From the NCBI RefSeq assembly GCF_027924665.1, contig NZ_AP027043.1, positions 930,001-994,000 on the forward strand: a DNA stretch of 64,000 nucleotides, given 5' to 3'. The translations under genes and the position numbers were made by a program. Positions within the stretch are counted from its first letter, which is position 1. Each line of letters starts with the position of its first letter. The notes beneath the pieces were generated by a model, which was not told the origin of the DNA, made no database searches, and saw only the letters and a list, made by a program, of their open reading frames with translations. Source of the stretch: Flavobacterium sp. GSB-24. Lineage in GTDB: Bacteria; Bacteroidota; Bacteroidia; Flavobacteriales; Flavobacteriaceae. Of this stretch, positions 45,610 through 54,539 are shown one piece after another.

Positions 45610-48600
45610 TTTGTATTAAAGTATTCTTGAACTTTTTGATTAAAATTCGAGCGCAAAGGTAGTGATTGTCTGTTTAATATCTCTACACTGTTTAAATATT
45701 CCAATAATGAACTTGGTAAAACATTCGAACGATTACTAAATTCAGCTTTATTGGTTTCAGATTGCCTTTGTGTATCTTGTCCTTGTTGCTGAACTGCGTT
45801 GTTTAGTTTCCATAATTCTTGTTGAATATTTAAGATACGCTGCAGGTTTTCATTCTTAAATCCTTTATTTAAAATTTGCTTTTCTGATTGCTTCATTTGA
45901 TCGATTACAGATTTGCCTTGAGAATCTAAACCTTTCCTCGCTAATTCTTTTTGTAAAGCTTCACGAAGTTTAACCTGTTCTTTGTATATCTCCATTATAG
46001 CTTCTGCATCTCCTTCTCCATCTTCACCTTCATTTCCATTCTTATCTCCCTTTTCTCCTTTACCGCTTTTTCCATCTTTACCAGAAGAACCTTTATCACC
46101 GCTTTTGTTACCTTGCCCTTCTTTACCCTGACCTTCTTTTCCTTTTCCACTTTGTCCTTGACCAGACTTTCCTTCTTGACCTTCCCCAGGTTTATCACCA
46201 GGCTTTTGACCTGGTTTCATTCCTTCTTTCATTTTATCAGCAAGTCCTTTTTGTTTCTGAATAATATCTGGTAGTTGCATTCCTTGTCCGTCTCCAGGTT
46301 TAGGTTTTCCAGCACCCGGTTTAGACATAGACATCTGCATATTATTCAATAAATCACTTAGAAAATCGGCTAACTTATTGGCAGATGAAACTGCATATTG
46401 CTGGTGTGAAACTCCTCTTGGAATTTGAACGTCAGTTAAAGTTTCTATAGCTTTATCCATGTTGTATTGTACGTTGCCAATTTCTTTGGTTACGTCTTCA
46501 GCTACTTTTGGATTACGTAGTGAAAGTGCAAACAAACTATCATCAACATGTCTGAATTGTTGTTTTAAATTCTGCTGAATTTTAATGTTTTTTGTAAATG
46601 CAGATGAACCTAATTTCATAGATTTAAACTGTTTCATTACATCTTCTTGTGATAAAGAATATGCCAAAAGGTTGTCTAGAATCTGACGAAGCATTGCTAC
46701 ATCTTCTTCCATCTGTTCTTGCTCGCCGCCTTCCATTTCGCTCTGCATTTCCTGAGCCATGCTTTTCATTTTCTTTGAAGCACTTTTCTGTTTTGGCTTA
46801 GCCGAAGAAGTATTCTTTTTACTTAATTCTTCTGAAGCTTTTTGAAGATCATTATCTACATCTTTCTCTTTTGAAGCATCAGATGGAATATCCAAAGGTT
46901 TCTTTAAAGTCTTGTTTTCTTCTTTCAAATCTTTTAAATCTTCTTGAATCTTATCAAAAGATTTATTGATTTCATCTTGCTTCTCTTTCGTATTTTCTTT
47001 CTCTTTATTAGATAACTGTTCCTGTTGTTCTGACAGTTTATTTAGTTTCTCAGCAACTTGTTCTGCTTTCTTACAAACATAAAAACGCTTGGTCAACTCA
47101 ACCAATTGTTCTAAATTACGAGATTGGTTTTTGCTGATTTGCTTGAACTTTTCCATCTTATCAAACAGTTCTTCACTGTTTAATTTATCGTTTAAGTTCT
47201 TCAATTCGTCCAATAATTTCTGATTCTTTTCTAAATCTTTTTGTGCATTATCTAAACGTTTTTGTAAATCTTCAGCTGTTTTATCTTTCTTATCATCCTT
47301 AAATTTATCTAAGTTCTGATTCATTTTTTCAGAAAACTGTTTCATCATTTCGTCTTGTTGTTTCTGACGTTTGATAAAATCATTGATCTTCTGCTGATCT
47401 TTAAACTCTAAATTATCCTTTTCTTTTCCAGTATTATGAAGCTTATCCATTTCTGAAATCTGCTTGTTTTGGTTCTTTAAAGATTTAGATAAACTATTAA
47501 TATTTTGATTTTGCTGTTGCAATTCTTGATCTTGAATTTCATCTGTTGTAGCTACACGATCTGAAAATGTTGAAGACTTTGTACTCTTAAAACCATGCGG
47601 TGCATCGTTATCAAAAACTTCAAAATAGTATTCATATGAAACTCCTTCTTCTACCGGAAGGTTACTTGGAAAATTAAAAACAAACTGATCAAATACACCA
47701 GCCTTTACCGGAATGTTTCCACGCTTAGCAGACTGAGGTTTGTTACGTTCGTAGTATACAATTTGTAGTTTTGAAAGTCCGTAATCATCACCTAATCTTC
47801 CTAAAATATAGTTCTTATCCAGCTTTAAACTGTCTGGTGCTGGACCAACATTGATGGTTGGAAACTGATCTTTAATAACAGACAGCTGATAATCTAGTTT
47901 TTCGTAGTTTTTAACCTTATCATTTGACGTAAGAATTTGATATTCTGTATTTTGACTAATATTCCTAGCCAATTTAAAGTCATTTTCTATCTTATTAAAT
48001 CTAAAAACTTCATTATCTCTTTTCCATATAATTTCCTGAGTCGATTTGGTATTCATTTTCCAAGTTACCGTTGTTCCTTCAGGTACAATTGCGTTTCCAG
48101 TTCCTTGAATGGTCTCTGATTTTTTCTTTAGATAAGAAGGAAAATTCAAAATCATTTCGAAGTTTGCAATTGATGGAACAGTGATAACTTTCAATTCATA
48201 TTCTTGAGAAGTAACATTATTTCCTTCAAAAGAAAAGCTAATATTTTCTGCTGGTTTTTCTACTTTAAATTCAAACTTTCCTGGCTGTGAAGATTCCATA
48301 AAATAACTTTCATCACCAATATGGATCATTACATTTTCTGGAACAACATTCCCAACTGATTCCATTTTGATCACAAAATCTTTGTTTTGTTCTGCTTGCA
48401 AATTAGAATTTAAAACCACAAACTTAAAAGGAGCTGGCGGTAAAAATGCAGAATTGAAATGCACTACTCTATTCAAACTTTGAGAAATAATATTGCTATT
48501 TCCAGAAATATAAAACACTGCAAAAAGCAAAACTGGAACCAAAGCCAATGGCAGATATTTTTTATTGGCTTTAAAATTAATGGCATTTCCAAAAGGAATT

Positions 48601-49016
48601 GGCTGTAAAGAATTTGCTTTTTGTTCTATCGAAGCCAAAACCAATTCAGAACTTTCAGCATTATTATCAGCTGATAATTGTAAAAAGTTAGTTAGTTTAT
48701 CACTTACTTCTGTGAAATGATTTCCAATAATTTTAGAGGCCTGAGTATAATCTATTCCTTTTTGAAGTTTAAATAATTTAAACAAAGGGAAAATAATTAA
48801 TCGAACCAGAAGGAAAACTTCAACGGCAATAAATAACCAGAATAGAAAAGTTCTTCCTAAAGGTTTTAACCATAGAAAGTACTCTACGAAAAGCGTAAAT
48901 AAAAAATACAATAATCCAAAACCAGTAAAAAGAAGCATTCCTTTTATCAGTTCGTTGGTATAATATTTCTTAATGAAAGCCTCGAGCTTCTGGTATATAG
49001 CAGATGTTGTTTTCAA
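45606..49016 (-). CDS. DUF4175-like large membrane protein with coiled-coil body
   Basis: The protein is 1,136 residues. Hydrophobic segments at about 25-45, 53-75 and 155-170 form the N-terminal membrane part (LIKGMLLFTGFGLLYFLFTL, FLFWLFIAVEVFLLVRLIIF). A beta-rich periplasmic-like region of about 190-490 follows, then a long Gln/Lys/Glu coiled coil (about 500-900), and a Gly/Lys/Gln low-complexity tract (SGKGKEGQGKEGQGNKSGDK) near 960-1030. Its function is unknown. No ATG precedes the natural N-terminus: the first codon is TTG at 49016, preceded by an in-frame stop, and the first internal ATG would delete part of the first helix. The gene is divergent from gltX and coupled to ybeY. Confidence 0.82.
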   Translation of the reverse strand: MKTTSAIYQKLEAFIKKYYTNELIKGMLLFTGFGLLYFLFTLFVEYFLWLKPLGRTFLFWLFIAVEVFLLVRLIIFPLFKLFKLQKGIDYTQASKIIGNHFTEVSDKLTNFLQLSADNNAESSELVLASIEQKANSLQPIPFGNAINFKANKKYLPLALVPVLLFAVFYISGNSNIISQSLNRVVHFNSAFLPPAPFKFVVLNSNLQAEQNKDFVIKMESVGNVVPENVMIHIGDESYFMESSQPGKFEFKVEKPAENISFSFEGNNVTSQEYELKVITVPSIANFEMILNFPSYLKKKSETIQGTGNAIVPEGTTVTWKMNTKSTQEIIWKRDNEVFRFNKIENDFKLARNISQNTEYQILTSNDKVKNYEKLDYQLSVIKDQFPTINVGPAPDSLKLDKNYILGRLGDDYGLSKLQIVYYERNKPQSAKRGNIPVKAGVFDQFVFNFPSNLPVEEGVSYEYYFEVFDNDAPHGFKSTKSSTFSDRVATTDEIQDQELQQQNQNINSLSKSLKNQNKQISEMDKLHNTGKEKDNLEFKDQQKINDFIKRQKQQDEMMKQFSEKMNQNLDKFKDDKKDKTAEDLQKRLDNAQKDLEKNQKLLDELKNLNDKLNSEELFDKMEKFKQISKNQSRNLEQLVELTKRFYVCKKAEQVAEKLNKLSEQQEQLSNKEKENTKEKQDEINKSFDKIQEDLKDLKEENKTLKKPLDIPSDASKEKDVDNDLQKASEELSKKNTSSAKPKQKSASKKMKSMAQEMQSEMEGGEQEQMEEDVAMLRQILDNLLAYSLSQEDVMKQFKSMKLGSSAFTKNIKIQQNLKQQFRHVDDSLFALSLRNPKVAEDVTKEIGNVQYNMDKAIETLTDVQIPRGVSHQQYAVSSANKLADFLSDLLNNMQMSMSKPGAGKPKPGDGQGMQLPDIIQKQKGLADKMKEGMKPGQKPGDKPGEGQEGKSGQGQSGKGKEGQGKEGQGNKSGDKGSSGKDGKSGKGEKGDKNGNEGEDGEGDAEAIMEIYKEQVKLREALQKELARKGLDSQGKSVIDQMKQSEKQILNKGFKNENLQRILNIQQELWKLNNAVQQQGQDTQRQSETNKAEFSNRSNVLPSSLLEYLNSVEILNRQSLPLRSNFNQKVQEYFNTK

Positions 49017-49086
49017 AATAAATCTGTTTTAATTATAACCTATAAAAGTAGTAATTATAAAGATTCAAATTCCAAAAAATTAAATG

Positions 49087-49121
49087 CCAAATTCCAACTA
49101 TTCACTGTGTTTGGAATTTGG
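49087..49121. repeat. Inverted repeat between DUF4175 and gltX
   Basis: CCAAATTCCAA and TTGGAATTTGG are exact complements 13 bases apart, just upstream of the gltX promoter. AATTCCAAATTCCAAA-like text also occurs at 44454-44470. It may be a dispersed palindromic element. Confidence 0.6.
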
Positions 49122-49133
49122 AATTTTAAAAAA

Positions 49134-49161
49134 TTGGGATTTATCTAAAGTTGTATCTTTG
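49134..49161 (+). promoter_or_regulatory. gltX promoter
   Basis: TTG at 49134-49136, a 17-base spacer and TATCTTTG at 49154-49161 match the flavobacterial consensus exactly. The leader before the chosen ATG is about 14 bases. Confidence 0.85.
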
Positions 49162-49179
49162 CAACAAAATTTTAAACAA

Positions 49180-50685
49180 ATGTCAAAGCAAGTTCGCGTG
49201 CGTTTTGCACCAAGTCCGACTGGACCATTACATATTGGCGGAGTTCGTACTGCCCTATTTAATTATTTATTTGCAAAAAAACATAACGGTGTTTTTTATC
49301 TTCGAATTGAAGATACAGATCAGACTCGTTTTGTTCCTGGTGCAGAGGCTTACATTATGGAAGCACTTGAATGGTTAGGAATTGCTCCTGAAGAAACTGT
49401 AGGGAAAAATGAAAAATTTGGTCCATACAGACAAAGCGAACGTAAAGATTTGTACCAGCAATATGCCGATCAATTAATAAATTCTGGCTGGGCTTATTAT
49501 GCTTTTGATACTCCTGAAGCTTTAGATGCACATAGAAAACAACACGAAGCTGAAGGAAAAACATTTATTTACAATCATCACAATCGTGAAAAATTAGATA
49601 CTTCTTTAGTAATTTCTGCAGAAGAAACTGCTAAAAGAATTGCAAATGGAGAGCATTATGTAATCCGTTTTAAAACTCCGGTTGATGAAACTTTACATTT
49701 GAAAGATATTATTCGTGGAGATGTGAAGTTTGAAACTAATCTTTTGGATGATAAAGTTTTGTTTAAAAGTGATGGAATGCCAACTTATCATTTAGCTAAT
49801 ATTGTAGATGATCATTTGATGGAAACTTCACACGTTATTCGTGGCGAAGAATGGCTGCCATCTATGCCGCTTCACGTTTTATTATACAAAGCATTTGGTT
49901 GGGAAGCTCCAGAATTTGCTCATTTGCCTTTGATTTTGAAACCAATTGGAAATGGTAAATTGTCTAAAAGAGATGGTGACAAAATGGGATTCCCAGTATT
50001 TCCTCTAGAATGGAAAACTGAAGAAGGAGTTTCTTCTGGTTACAGAGAAAAAGGATTTTTCCCAGAAGCAGTTGTCAACTTCCTCGCTTTATTAGGATGG
50101 AATGATGGAACTGATAAAGAATTATTTTCTTTAGAAGAATTAGCTCAATCTTTTGACTTGAACAGAGTGCATAAAGCAGGAGCTAAATTTGATCCAGAGA
50201 AAAACAAATGGTTCAATCACCAATATTTAGTAAAACAAAATGACGAAGATTTAGCTAAAGCCTTCACTCCTATTTTACAGGAAAAAGGAATTGACATTTC
50301 TAAATATGACATCACAAGAATTGTTTCATTAATAAAAGAAAGAGCGCATTTTGTTTCTGAATTTTGGGATCTAACAGATTTCTTTTTCCAAGCTCCAACA
50401 TCTTATGATGAAAAAGCAAGCAAGAACTGGAAAGAAGAAACTCCAGCTTTAATGCAAGAATTGATTTCTACTCTAGAATATATTGATGGTTTTGATTCTG
50501 CAAATATCGAAGCAATTGTAAAAGATTGGTTAACTAAAAACGAAATCGGAATGGGTAAAGTTATGCAGCCTTTCCGCTTAAGTTTGGTTGGAGCACTTAA
50601 AGGTCCTCACCTATTTGACATTGTTGAAATCATTGGAAAAGAAGAAACTATTTCTAGAATTCAGAAAGCGATAGCGACTTTATAA
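49180..50685 (+). CDS. gltX: Glutamate--tRNA ligase
   Basis: From the ATG at 49180 the enzyme has 501 residues. The longer ORF from 49084 crosses the promoter and is rejected. The class I signature PLHIGG is at 16-21 and KLSKR at 260-264; LRIEDTDQTR near 41-50 is the conserved family block. It charges tRNA-Glu in the cytosol. It has its own promoter and terminator and is divergent from the DUF4175 gene. A separate glnS lies in this window, so this enzyme need not be non-discriminating. Confidence 0.97.
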   Translation: MSKQVRVRFAPSPTGPLHIGGVRTALFNYLFAKKHNGVFYLRIEDTDQTRFVPGAEAYIMEALEWLGIAPEETVGKNEKFGPYRQSERKDLYQQYADQLINSGWAYYAFDTPEALDAHRKQHEAEGKTFIYNHHNREKLDTSLVISAEETAKRIANGEHYVIRFKTPVDETLHLKDIIRGDVKFETNLLDDKVLFKSDGMPTYHLANIVDDHLMETSHVIRGEEWLPSMPLHVLLYKAFGWEAPEFAHLPLILKPIGNGKLSKRDGDKMGFPVFPLEWKTEEGVSSGYREKGFFPEAVVNFLALLGWNDGTDKELFSLEELAQSFDLNRVHKAGAKFDPEKNKWFNHQYLVKQNDEDLAKAFTPILQEKGIDISKYDITRIVSLIKERAHFVSEFWDLTDFFFQAPTSYDEKASKNWKEETPALMQELISTLEYIDGFDSANIEAIVKDWLTKNEIGMGKVMQPFRLSLVGALKGPHLFDIVEIIGKEETISRIQKAIATL

Positions 50686-50706
50686 TTAGAATTCGAATTA
50701 AAATTG

Positions 50707-50747
50707 AAACGCTAAGAAACATATCACAAATGTTCTTAGCGTTTTTT
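50707..50747 (+). terminator. gltX terminator
   Basis: AAACGCTAAGAA pairs with TTCTTAGCGTTT, extended by ACAT/ATGT with one bulge, followed by seven T. Confidence 0.88.
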
Positions 50748-50818
50748 TAATGTCTAAAAATTTTATTTTAGAAGAATTTTCGTAATTTACCAAAATCATA
50801 AACATAAATTTTATAACC

Positions 50819-51802
50819 ATGGGTACAGGATTAATTATCTTTTTAGTATTGGCATTCTTCATTTTCATGTCTTCTTTCTTTACAGTAAAACAGCAGAGTT
50901 CTGTCATAATAGAAAGATTCGGAAAATTTCAGAGTGTTAGAAATTCAGGATTACAACTTAAAATTCCGTTGGTAGATAGATTGGCCGGACGTGTAAATCT
51001 TAAAATCCAGCAATTAGATGTTATCATCGAAACTAAAACTAAAGACAACGTTTTTATTAAAATGAAAGTTTCAGTTCAGTTTAAAGTAATTCAGGATAAA
51101 GTGTATGATGCATTTTACAAACTAGAATATCCACACGATCAGATTACGGCTTACGTTTTTGACGTTGTCCGTGCCGAAGTTCCGAAACTAAAACTGGACG
51201 ATGTTTTTGAAAGAAAAGATGATATTGCAATTGCGGTAAAAAGAGAATTGAATGAAGCAATGACTACTTACGGTTATGATATTATCAATACTTTGGTCAC
51301 TGATATTGATCCAGATATCCAGGTAAAAAATGCAATGAACAGAATTAATGCTGCTGATAGAGAAAAAACTGCAGCAGAATTTGAAGCAGAAAGTTCAAGA
51401 ATTAGAATCGTTGCAAAAGCAAAAGCAGAAGCAGAAAGTAAACGTTTACAAGGTCAAGGTATTGCAGATCAACGTCGTGAAATTGCTAGAGGTCTTGTAG
51501 AAAGTGTTGAAGTTTTGAACAATGTTGGAATTAATTCTCAAGAAGCATCTGCCTTAATTGTGGTTACACAACATTATGATACTCTACAATCTATCGGATC
51601 TGATACAAACTCTAACTTGATTCTTTTACCAAACTCACCACAAGCCGGAAGTGACATGTTGAATAATATGGTTGCTTCTTTTTCAGCTTCTAACCAAGTT
51701 GGCGAAATGATGAAGAAAAATAATAAAAAAGTAGAAAAACCAAAACAAATAAAACCTCAATCTGGTTATGAAGATGATATTCAACCAGATGTTCAACAAT
51801 AA
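50819..51802 (+). CDS. SPFH/band 7 paraslipin-like membrane protein
   Basis: The product has 327 residues. An N-terminal transmembrane helix (LIIFLVLAFFIFMSSFFTV) is followed by a stomatin/prohibitin-type domain: VKQQSSVIIERFGKFQSVRN, then LQLKIPLVDRLAGRVNLKIQ and ITAYVFDVVRAEVPKLKLDD. A C-terminal Ala/Glu coiled coil (AADREKTAAEFEAESSRIRI) leads to a polar tail. Such QmcA/paraslipin proteins form large cages or scaffolds in membrane microdomains and often associate with NfeD or FtsH proteases; no nfeD is adjacent here. It is monocistronic with a terminator that overlaps the next gene. Confidence 0.9.
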   Translation: MGTGLIIFLVLAFFIFMSSFFTVKQQSSVIIERFGKFQSVRNSGLQLKIPLVDRLAGRVNLKIQQLDVIIETKTKDNVFIKMKVSVQFKVIQDKVYDAFYKLEYPHDQITAYVFDVVRAEVPKLKLDDVFERKDDIAIAVKRELNEAMTTYGYDIINTLVTDIDPDIQVKNAMNRINAADREKTAAEFEAESSRIRIVAKAKAEAESKRLQGQGIADQRREIARGLVESVEVLNNVGINSQEASALIVVTQHYDTLQSIGSDTNSNLILLPNSPQAGSDMLNNMVASFSASNQVGEMMKKNNKKVEKPKQIKPQSGYEDDIQPDVQQ

Positions 51803-51811
51803 TTGTAAAAT

Positions 51812-51840
51812 AAAAAAGAGGCTTAACGGCCTCTTTTTTT
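51812..51840. terminator. Bidirectional terminator
   Basis: AAAAAAGAGGC pairs with GCCTCTTTTTT around TTAACG. The stop codon of the convergent DUF6327-like gene lies in the loop. Confidence 0.88.
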
Positions 51841-52077
51841 ATTGGTAAACCAATTGATAACAAATGGTATTATAGATTGAAGTATTTGCGGATACGAATT
51901 TTTAAAATAATCTGTATACGATGAAACAAATCCGTTTACAATATTTTGCGGAGTTATGCTTTCTTTTGTTCTCTGAAAACTTAAAACCAATTTCTGATAA
52001 TTGATATCTTTTTCCAATTTTAAGATTTCTAAATCTCTGTCAATTTCAGCATAAGATGAGTATTTTTTCTTTTCCAT
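51823..52077 (-). CDS. Small cytosolic protein, DUF6327-like
   Basis: The product is 84 residues from the ATG at 52077, five bases after the upstream stop (an in-frame TTG lies at 52086). It begins with MEKKKYSSYAEIDRDLEILK and ends in a basic KKRGR tail. The pattern resembles short Bacteroidota proteins of the DUF6327 type that accompany holin-like and YtxH genes. No catalytic motif is visible. Residues about 58-77 are moderately hydrophobic and could touch the membrane. Function is unknown; coupling with the holin-like gene suggests a shared envelope-stress role. Confidence 0.7.
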   Translation of the reverse strand: MEKKKYSSYAEIDRDLEILKLEKDINYQKLVLSFQRTKESITPQNIVNGFVSSYTDYFKNSYPQILQSIIPFVINWFTNKKRGR

Positions 52078-52082
52078 AATTC

Positions 52083-52433
52083 TCAATCGTTAAAAAATAT
52101 TTCTGAAAACTTTTCTAAAATTGGTCCTTCAACCATTTTATCTTTTATAAAGAAAAGTAAAATAGTAAATAATAGATAGATCCCTCCTACTGCTAAAAAT
52201 CCTAGAGCATTACTGCCTAACAAATCTCCAAAAGCATAGGCTGCTGCAAAAGATCCAAAAATCAAAACCATACTAAAACACAATAATATCAACGTGAATT
52301 TAAAAATTAGCGTTGTTGATTTCATTGCAACTTTAAAACCCCAAAGTTTATAATAGGCCAAATGACTGTCGATGTAAACTTTAGTCTGATCCTGAATTTT
52401 TTCGGTGTTTTCTTTTAACTCTTCAAAAGCCAT
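52083..52433 (-). CDS. Holin superfamily III-like membrane protein
   Basis: The ATG at 52433 gives 116 residues; the ORF extends to 52487 but the extra 18 residues lie over the terminator of the previous gene. MAFEELKENTEKIQDQTKVY leads to a cytosolic helix and two hydrophobic helices at about 37-62 and 75-95, as in small Phage_holin_3_6-type proteins. In chromosomes these are not usually lysis genes; they are often found with YtxH and CsbD-like stress proteins. It probably sits in the inner membrane. It lies directly upstream of the DUF6327-like gene (five-base gap). Confidence 0.78.
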   Translation of the reverse strand: MAFEELKENTEKIQDQTKVYIDSHLAYYKLWGFKVAMKSTTLIFKFTLILLCFSMVLIFGSFAAAYAFGDLLGSNALGFLAVGGIYLLFTILLFFIKDKMVEGPILEKFSEIFFND

Positions 52434-52453
52434 AACTAGATTTTTTAAAATAA

Positions 52454-52498
52454 AAAAAGCACAAAACTGTCTTATAAAAATAAGCAAGTTAAGTGCTT
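52454..52498 (-). terminator. Terminator of the YtxH-domain gene
   Basis: On the minus strand AAGCAC pairs with GTGCTT around a nested CTTAT/ATAAG stem and a T-run follows. It lies 21 bases after the YtxH stop, yet the next gene begins shortly beyond, so partial read-through is possible. Confidence 0.65.
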
Positions 52499-52519
52499 CT
52501 TGTACAATTTAATAGATTT

Positions 52520-52846
52520 TTATTTTTGAAGTTTAGCGTTTTGTGCTTTTAAATCAGCCAATTTAGATTCTAAAAAAGTGATCACTTCTTCTGTCTTATG
52601 ACTTACATTTGAAAGTAAATCATTCAAAGTTCCATCAAGATTTTTTGTTGCACCTGTGAATTTTTCACGTAGTACTTCAGAACTTGCTTCAAATGAATCC
52701 TGCAAATTATGTTTTGCATCATCAATTCCTTCTTTAATTTTAGCTCGGGTTTTTGATCCTTTTTCTGGAGCAAATAAAATCCCGATTGCCGCTCCTACTG
52801 CAGCACCAGCTAAAATTGCTGCAATTGTATTTGAATTATTAGACAT
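52520..52846 (-). CDS. YtxH domain-containing protein
   Basis: The product is 108 residues. The N-terminal glycine/alanine-rich membrane helix (TIAAILAGAAVGAAIGILFA) followed at once by PEKGSKTRAKIKEG is the YtxH signature. The remainder is an amphipathic helix with heptads (LREKFTGATKNLDGTLNDLL). YtxH-type proteins are small membrane-associated stress proteins of unclear mechanism. It is first in a minus-strand group with the holin-like and DUF6327-like genes, although a hairpin separates them. Confidence 0.88.
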   Translation of the reverse strand: MSNNSNTIAAILAGAAVGAAIGILFAPEKGSKTRAKIKEGIDDAKHNLQDSFEASSEVLREKFTGATKNLDGTLNDLLSNVSHKTEEVITFLESKLADLKAQNAKLQK

Positions 52847-52926
52847 AATATTTCTTTTTAAGTGATTAATAAAGATAGTTCTTTTTTAAAATGCTAAACA
52901 GTAAAATTCAAAATTTAACAATAGAA

Positions 52927-53406
52927 TTAATACACATAAGTAACTGCTTCATATTTTCCATCACCTTTTTCAACAATACTCACAAAAGGAGAACCATTTG
53001 AAGCCGACTTAGATTTTATTCTCATAGCAGTTTGTTTCTGGTTTGCAATTGGCGGTTCACCTTTTGTCCTTGTCGAGACACCAGTAAAACTAGCAGCTTG
53101 CTTCAGTCCTATTGTCTTTTCCTGAGGCAGAACAGTTACCATTTTGTAATCGTCTTTTGAATCTACTATTATTTTATCAGAAATTTTTTGAGTTTGTTTG
53201 GTTTGCTTATTCGTAATTGATGAAACAGCATGTTTGCTAATTTTAATTTCTTCTGAACTTCCGTTTAGTGAATAATAAATTAAACCATTTTCGTTTTTTA
53301 TGAAATTAACATCAAGTTGTTCACCATTATGTTTTGTAATTTGATGTGTTTGTGAAATTGCAACATTTGCAAATAACATTGCTAGCGTAAAATATAAAAT
53401 TTTCAT
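52927..53406 (-). CDS. Secreted protein of unknown function, 159 residues
   Basis: A signal peptide (LYFTLAMLFANVAISQT) is followed by a short beta-rich segment (HQITKHNGEQLDVNFIKNEN, GLIYYSLNGSSEEIKISKHA) and a basic low-complexity stretch. It ends EKGDGKYEAVTYVY. Nothing beyond export is supported: no cysteine pair, lipobox or sorting domain is visible. It is the last gene before a 1.1-kb AT-rich gap and reads away from it. Confidence 0.72.
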   Translation of the reverse strand: MKILYFTLAMLFANVAISQTHQITKHNGEQLDVNFIKNENGLIYYSLNGSSEEIKISKHAVSSITNKQTKQTQKISDKIIVDSKDDYKMVTVLPQEKTIGLKQAASFTGVSTRTKGEPPIANQKQTAMRIKSKSASNGSPFVSIVEKGDGKYEAVTYVY

Positions 53407-53495
53407 GATAATTAGATTTAAATTAAAAATGATCAGATTTGAAATTTAAAAACTAAAGCTTAACACAAATTCAACATTATGGAATTTTGTACATT

Positions 53496-53612
53496 ATGAT
53501 ACAATTTGAAAAATACCTTTTACGCGAAATATTATCAGGATTACATCATAATAAAAATGAGAACATAAAATTGTCTTTTCAAGAAATCAATTTTGAAGAT
53601 TTACTGTTGTAA
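53496..53612 (+). CDS. Possible 38-residue ORF at the edge of the AT-rich gap
   Basis: The ORF starts MIQFEKYLLREILSGLHHNK and ends QEINFEDLLL. Its composition and codon use are unlike the surrounding noncoding AT-rich text, and GAATTTTG, a seven-of-eight -7 match, ends nine bases before the ATG. It has no recognisable family. It may be chance, a remnant, or a small cytosolic protein. Confidence 0.3.
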   Translation: MIQFEKYLLREILSGLHHNKNENIKLSFQEINFEDLLL

Positions 53613-54493
53613 AAATTACGAGTTTTTAAAAACAATAAATTTCAGTTTAGTTTCTTTAACGGCAAATTTTAATTTTTATAAAAATCATCTCTGACTTTTG
53701 GTATTGAGTTAAAAGTAGCAACTTTATAAACAATTGTATGTTAACAACCCGTTAAACTGACAAAAATAACAGCTAAAACTAAAATAAAGCTCATAAATAA
53801 ACAATAAATCAAAAAACGAGTTACATATCAACTTGAATAAAAAAATGCGTTAAAATTAATTTATTTAAGCTATTTCTAATATATAAAAACTATAATTAAT
53901 ATAATTTTAATCAATTATATTAATTATTAAATTAAACTATCATTTTAAAGTTTTAATCAAATTAATTTATATAATAAAAATCGGTTTTACATTATGAAAA
54001 AATAAAAAAGTTAGTAGAAGGTAAAAATTGGGTCAAAAAAATCAAAACTTAAAATAAGCAGCGAATTTCAATCAATTTAAAAAATAGGATTCTAGAGATG
54101 GATAAATTTAAAAAGCCTCTTATAATAAATTTATGAAAGTCAATTTTAATTTATAAAATCTATATTTTTTATTATACACATCAATTTTAATAATAATAAA
54201 AATAAATTATCATATATAAAATAGCGATAACACTATTTTATAATTTAAAATACATTAAAAATTATACCAGAATTTCATTTAAAAATTTTTAAAGAAAAAA
54301 ATCTGGCTCAAAAAATGTAAAATAGGTGGTAAAAAAAGTAAAATTTAAAATAAAGACTTGTAATAAAAGATCTTTTAAAATAAGATTAATGAGGTGGAAG
54401 ATTAAAAAAAATGCTTTAAAATTAATTTATGAAAGCTGTTTTTAATTTATAAAAATTATAGGTTTTAATATTTTAATAAGTTTCATATATAAT
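53613..54493. repeat. AT-rich noncoding stretch with three degenerate repeat units
   Basis: No gene is supported here. Three related blocks of about 55 bases lie at 53838-53892, 54108-54164 and 54405-54460, sharing a core like AATTTATGAAAG then TTTTAATTTATAAAA. The latter two are each preceded, about 110 bases upstream, by TTAAAATAA-containing text, giving a diffuse unit of about 300 bases. The repeats could be decayed mobile or structural elements. Confidence 0.55.
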
Positions 54494-54520
54494 AAAAAAA
54501 GCGCTTTTAAAAAGCGCTTC
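54494..54520 (-). terminator. glnS terminator
   Basis: AAGCGCTTTT pairs exactly with AAAAGCGCTT with a single-base centre, and a T-run follows on the minus strand, 20 bases after the glnS stop. Confidence 0.88.
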
Positions 54521-54539
54521 TCCATAGATTCTAATTATT

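Noticed and set aside
49084..49179. Longer gltX start adding 32 residues
   Set aside because: The extra codons cover the promoter and an inverted repeat; the family N-terminus begins at 49180.
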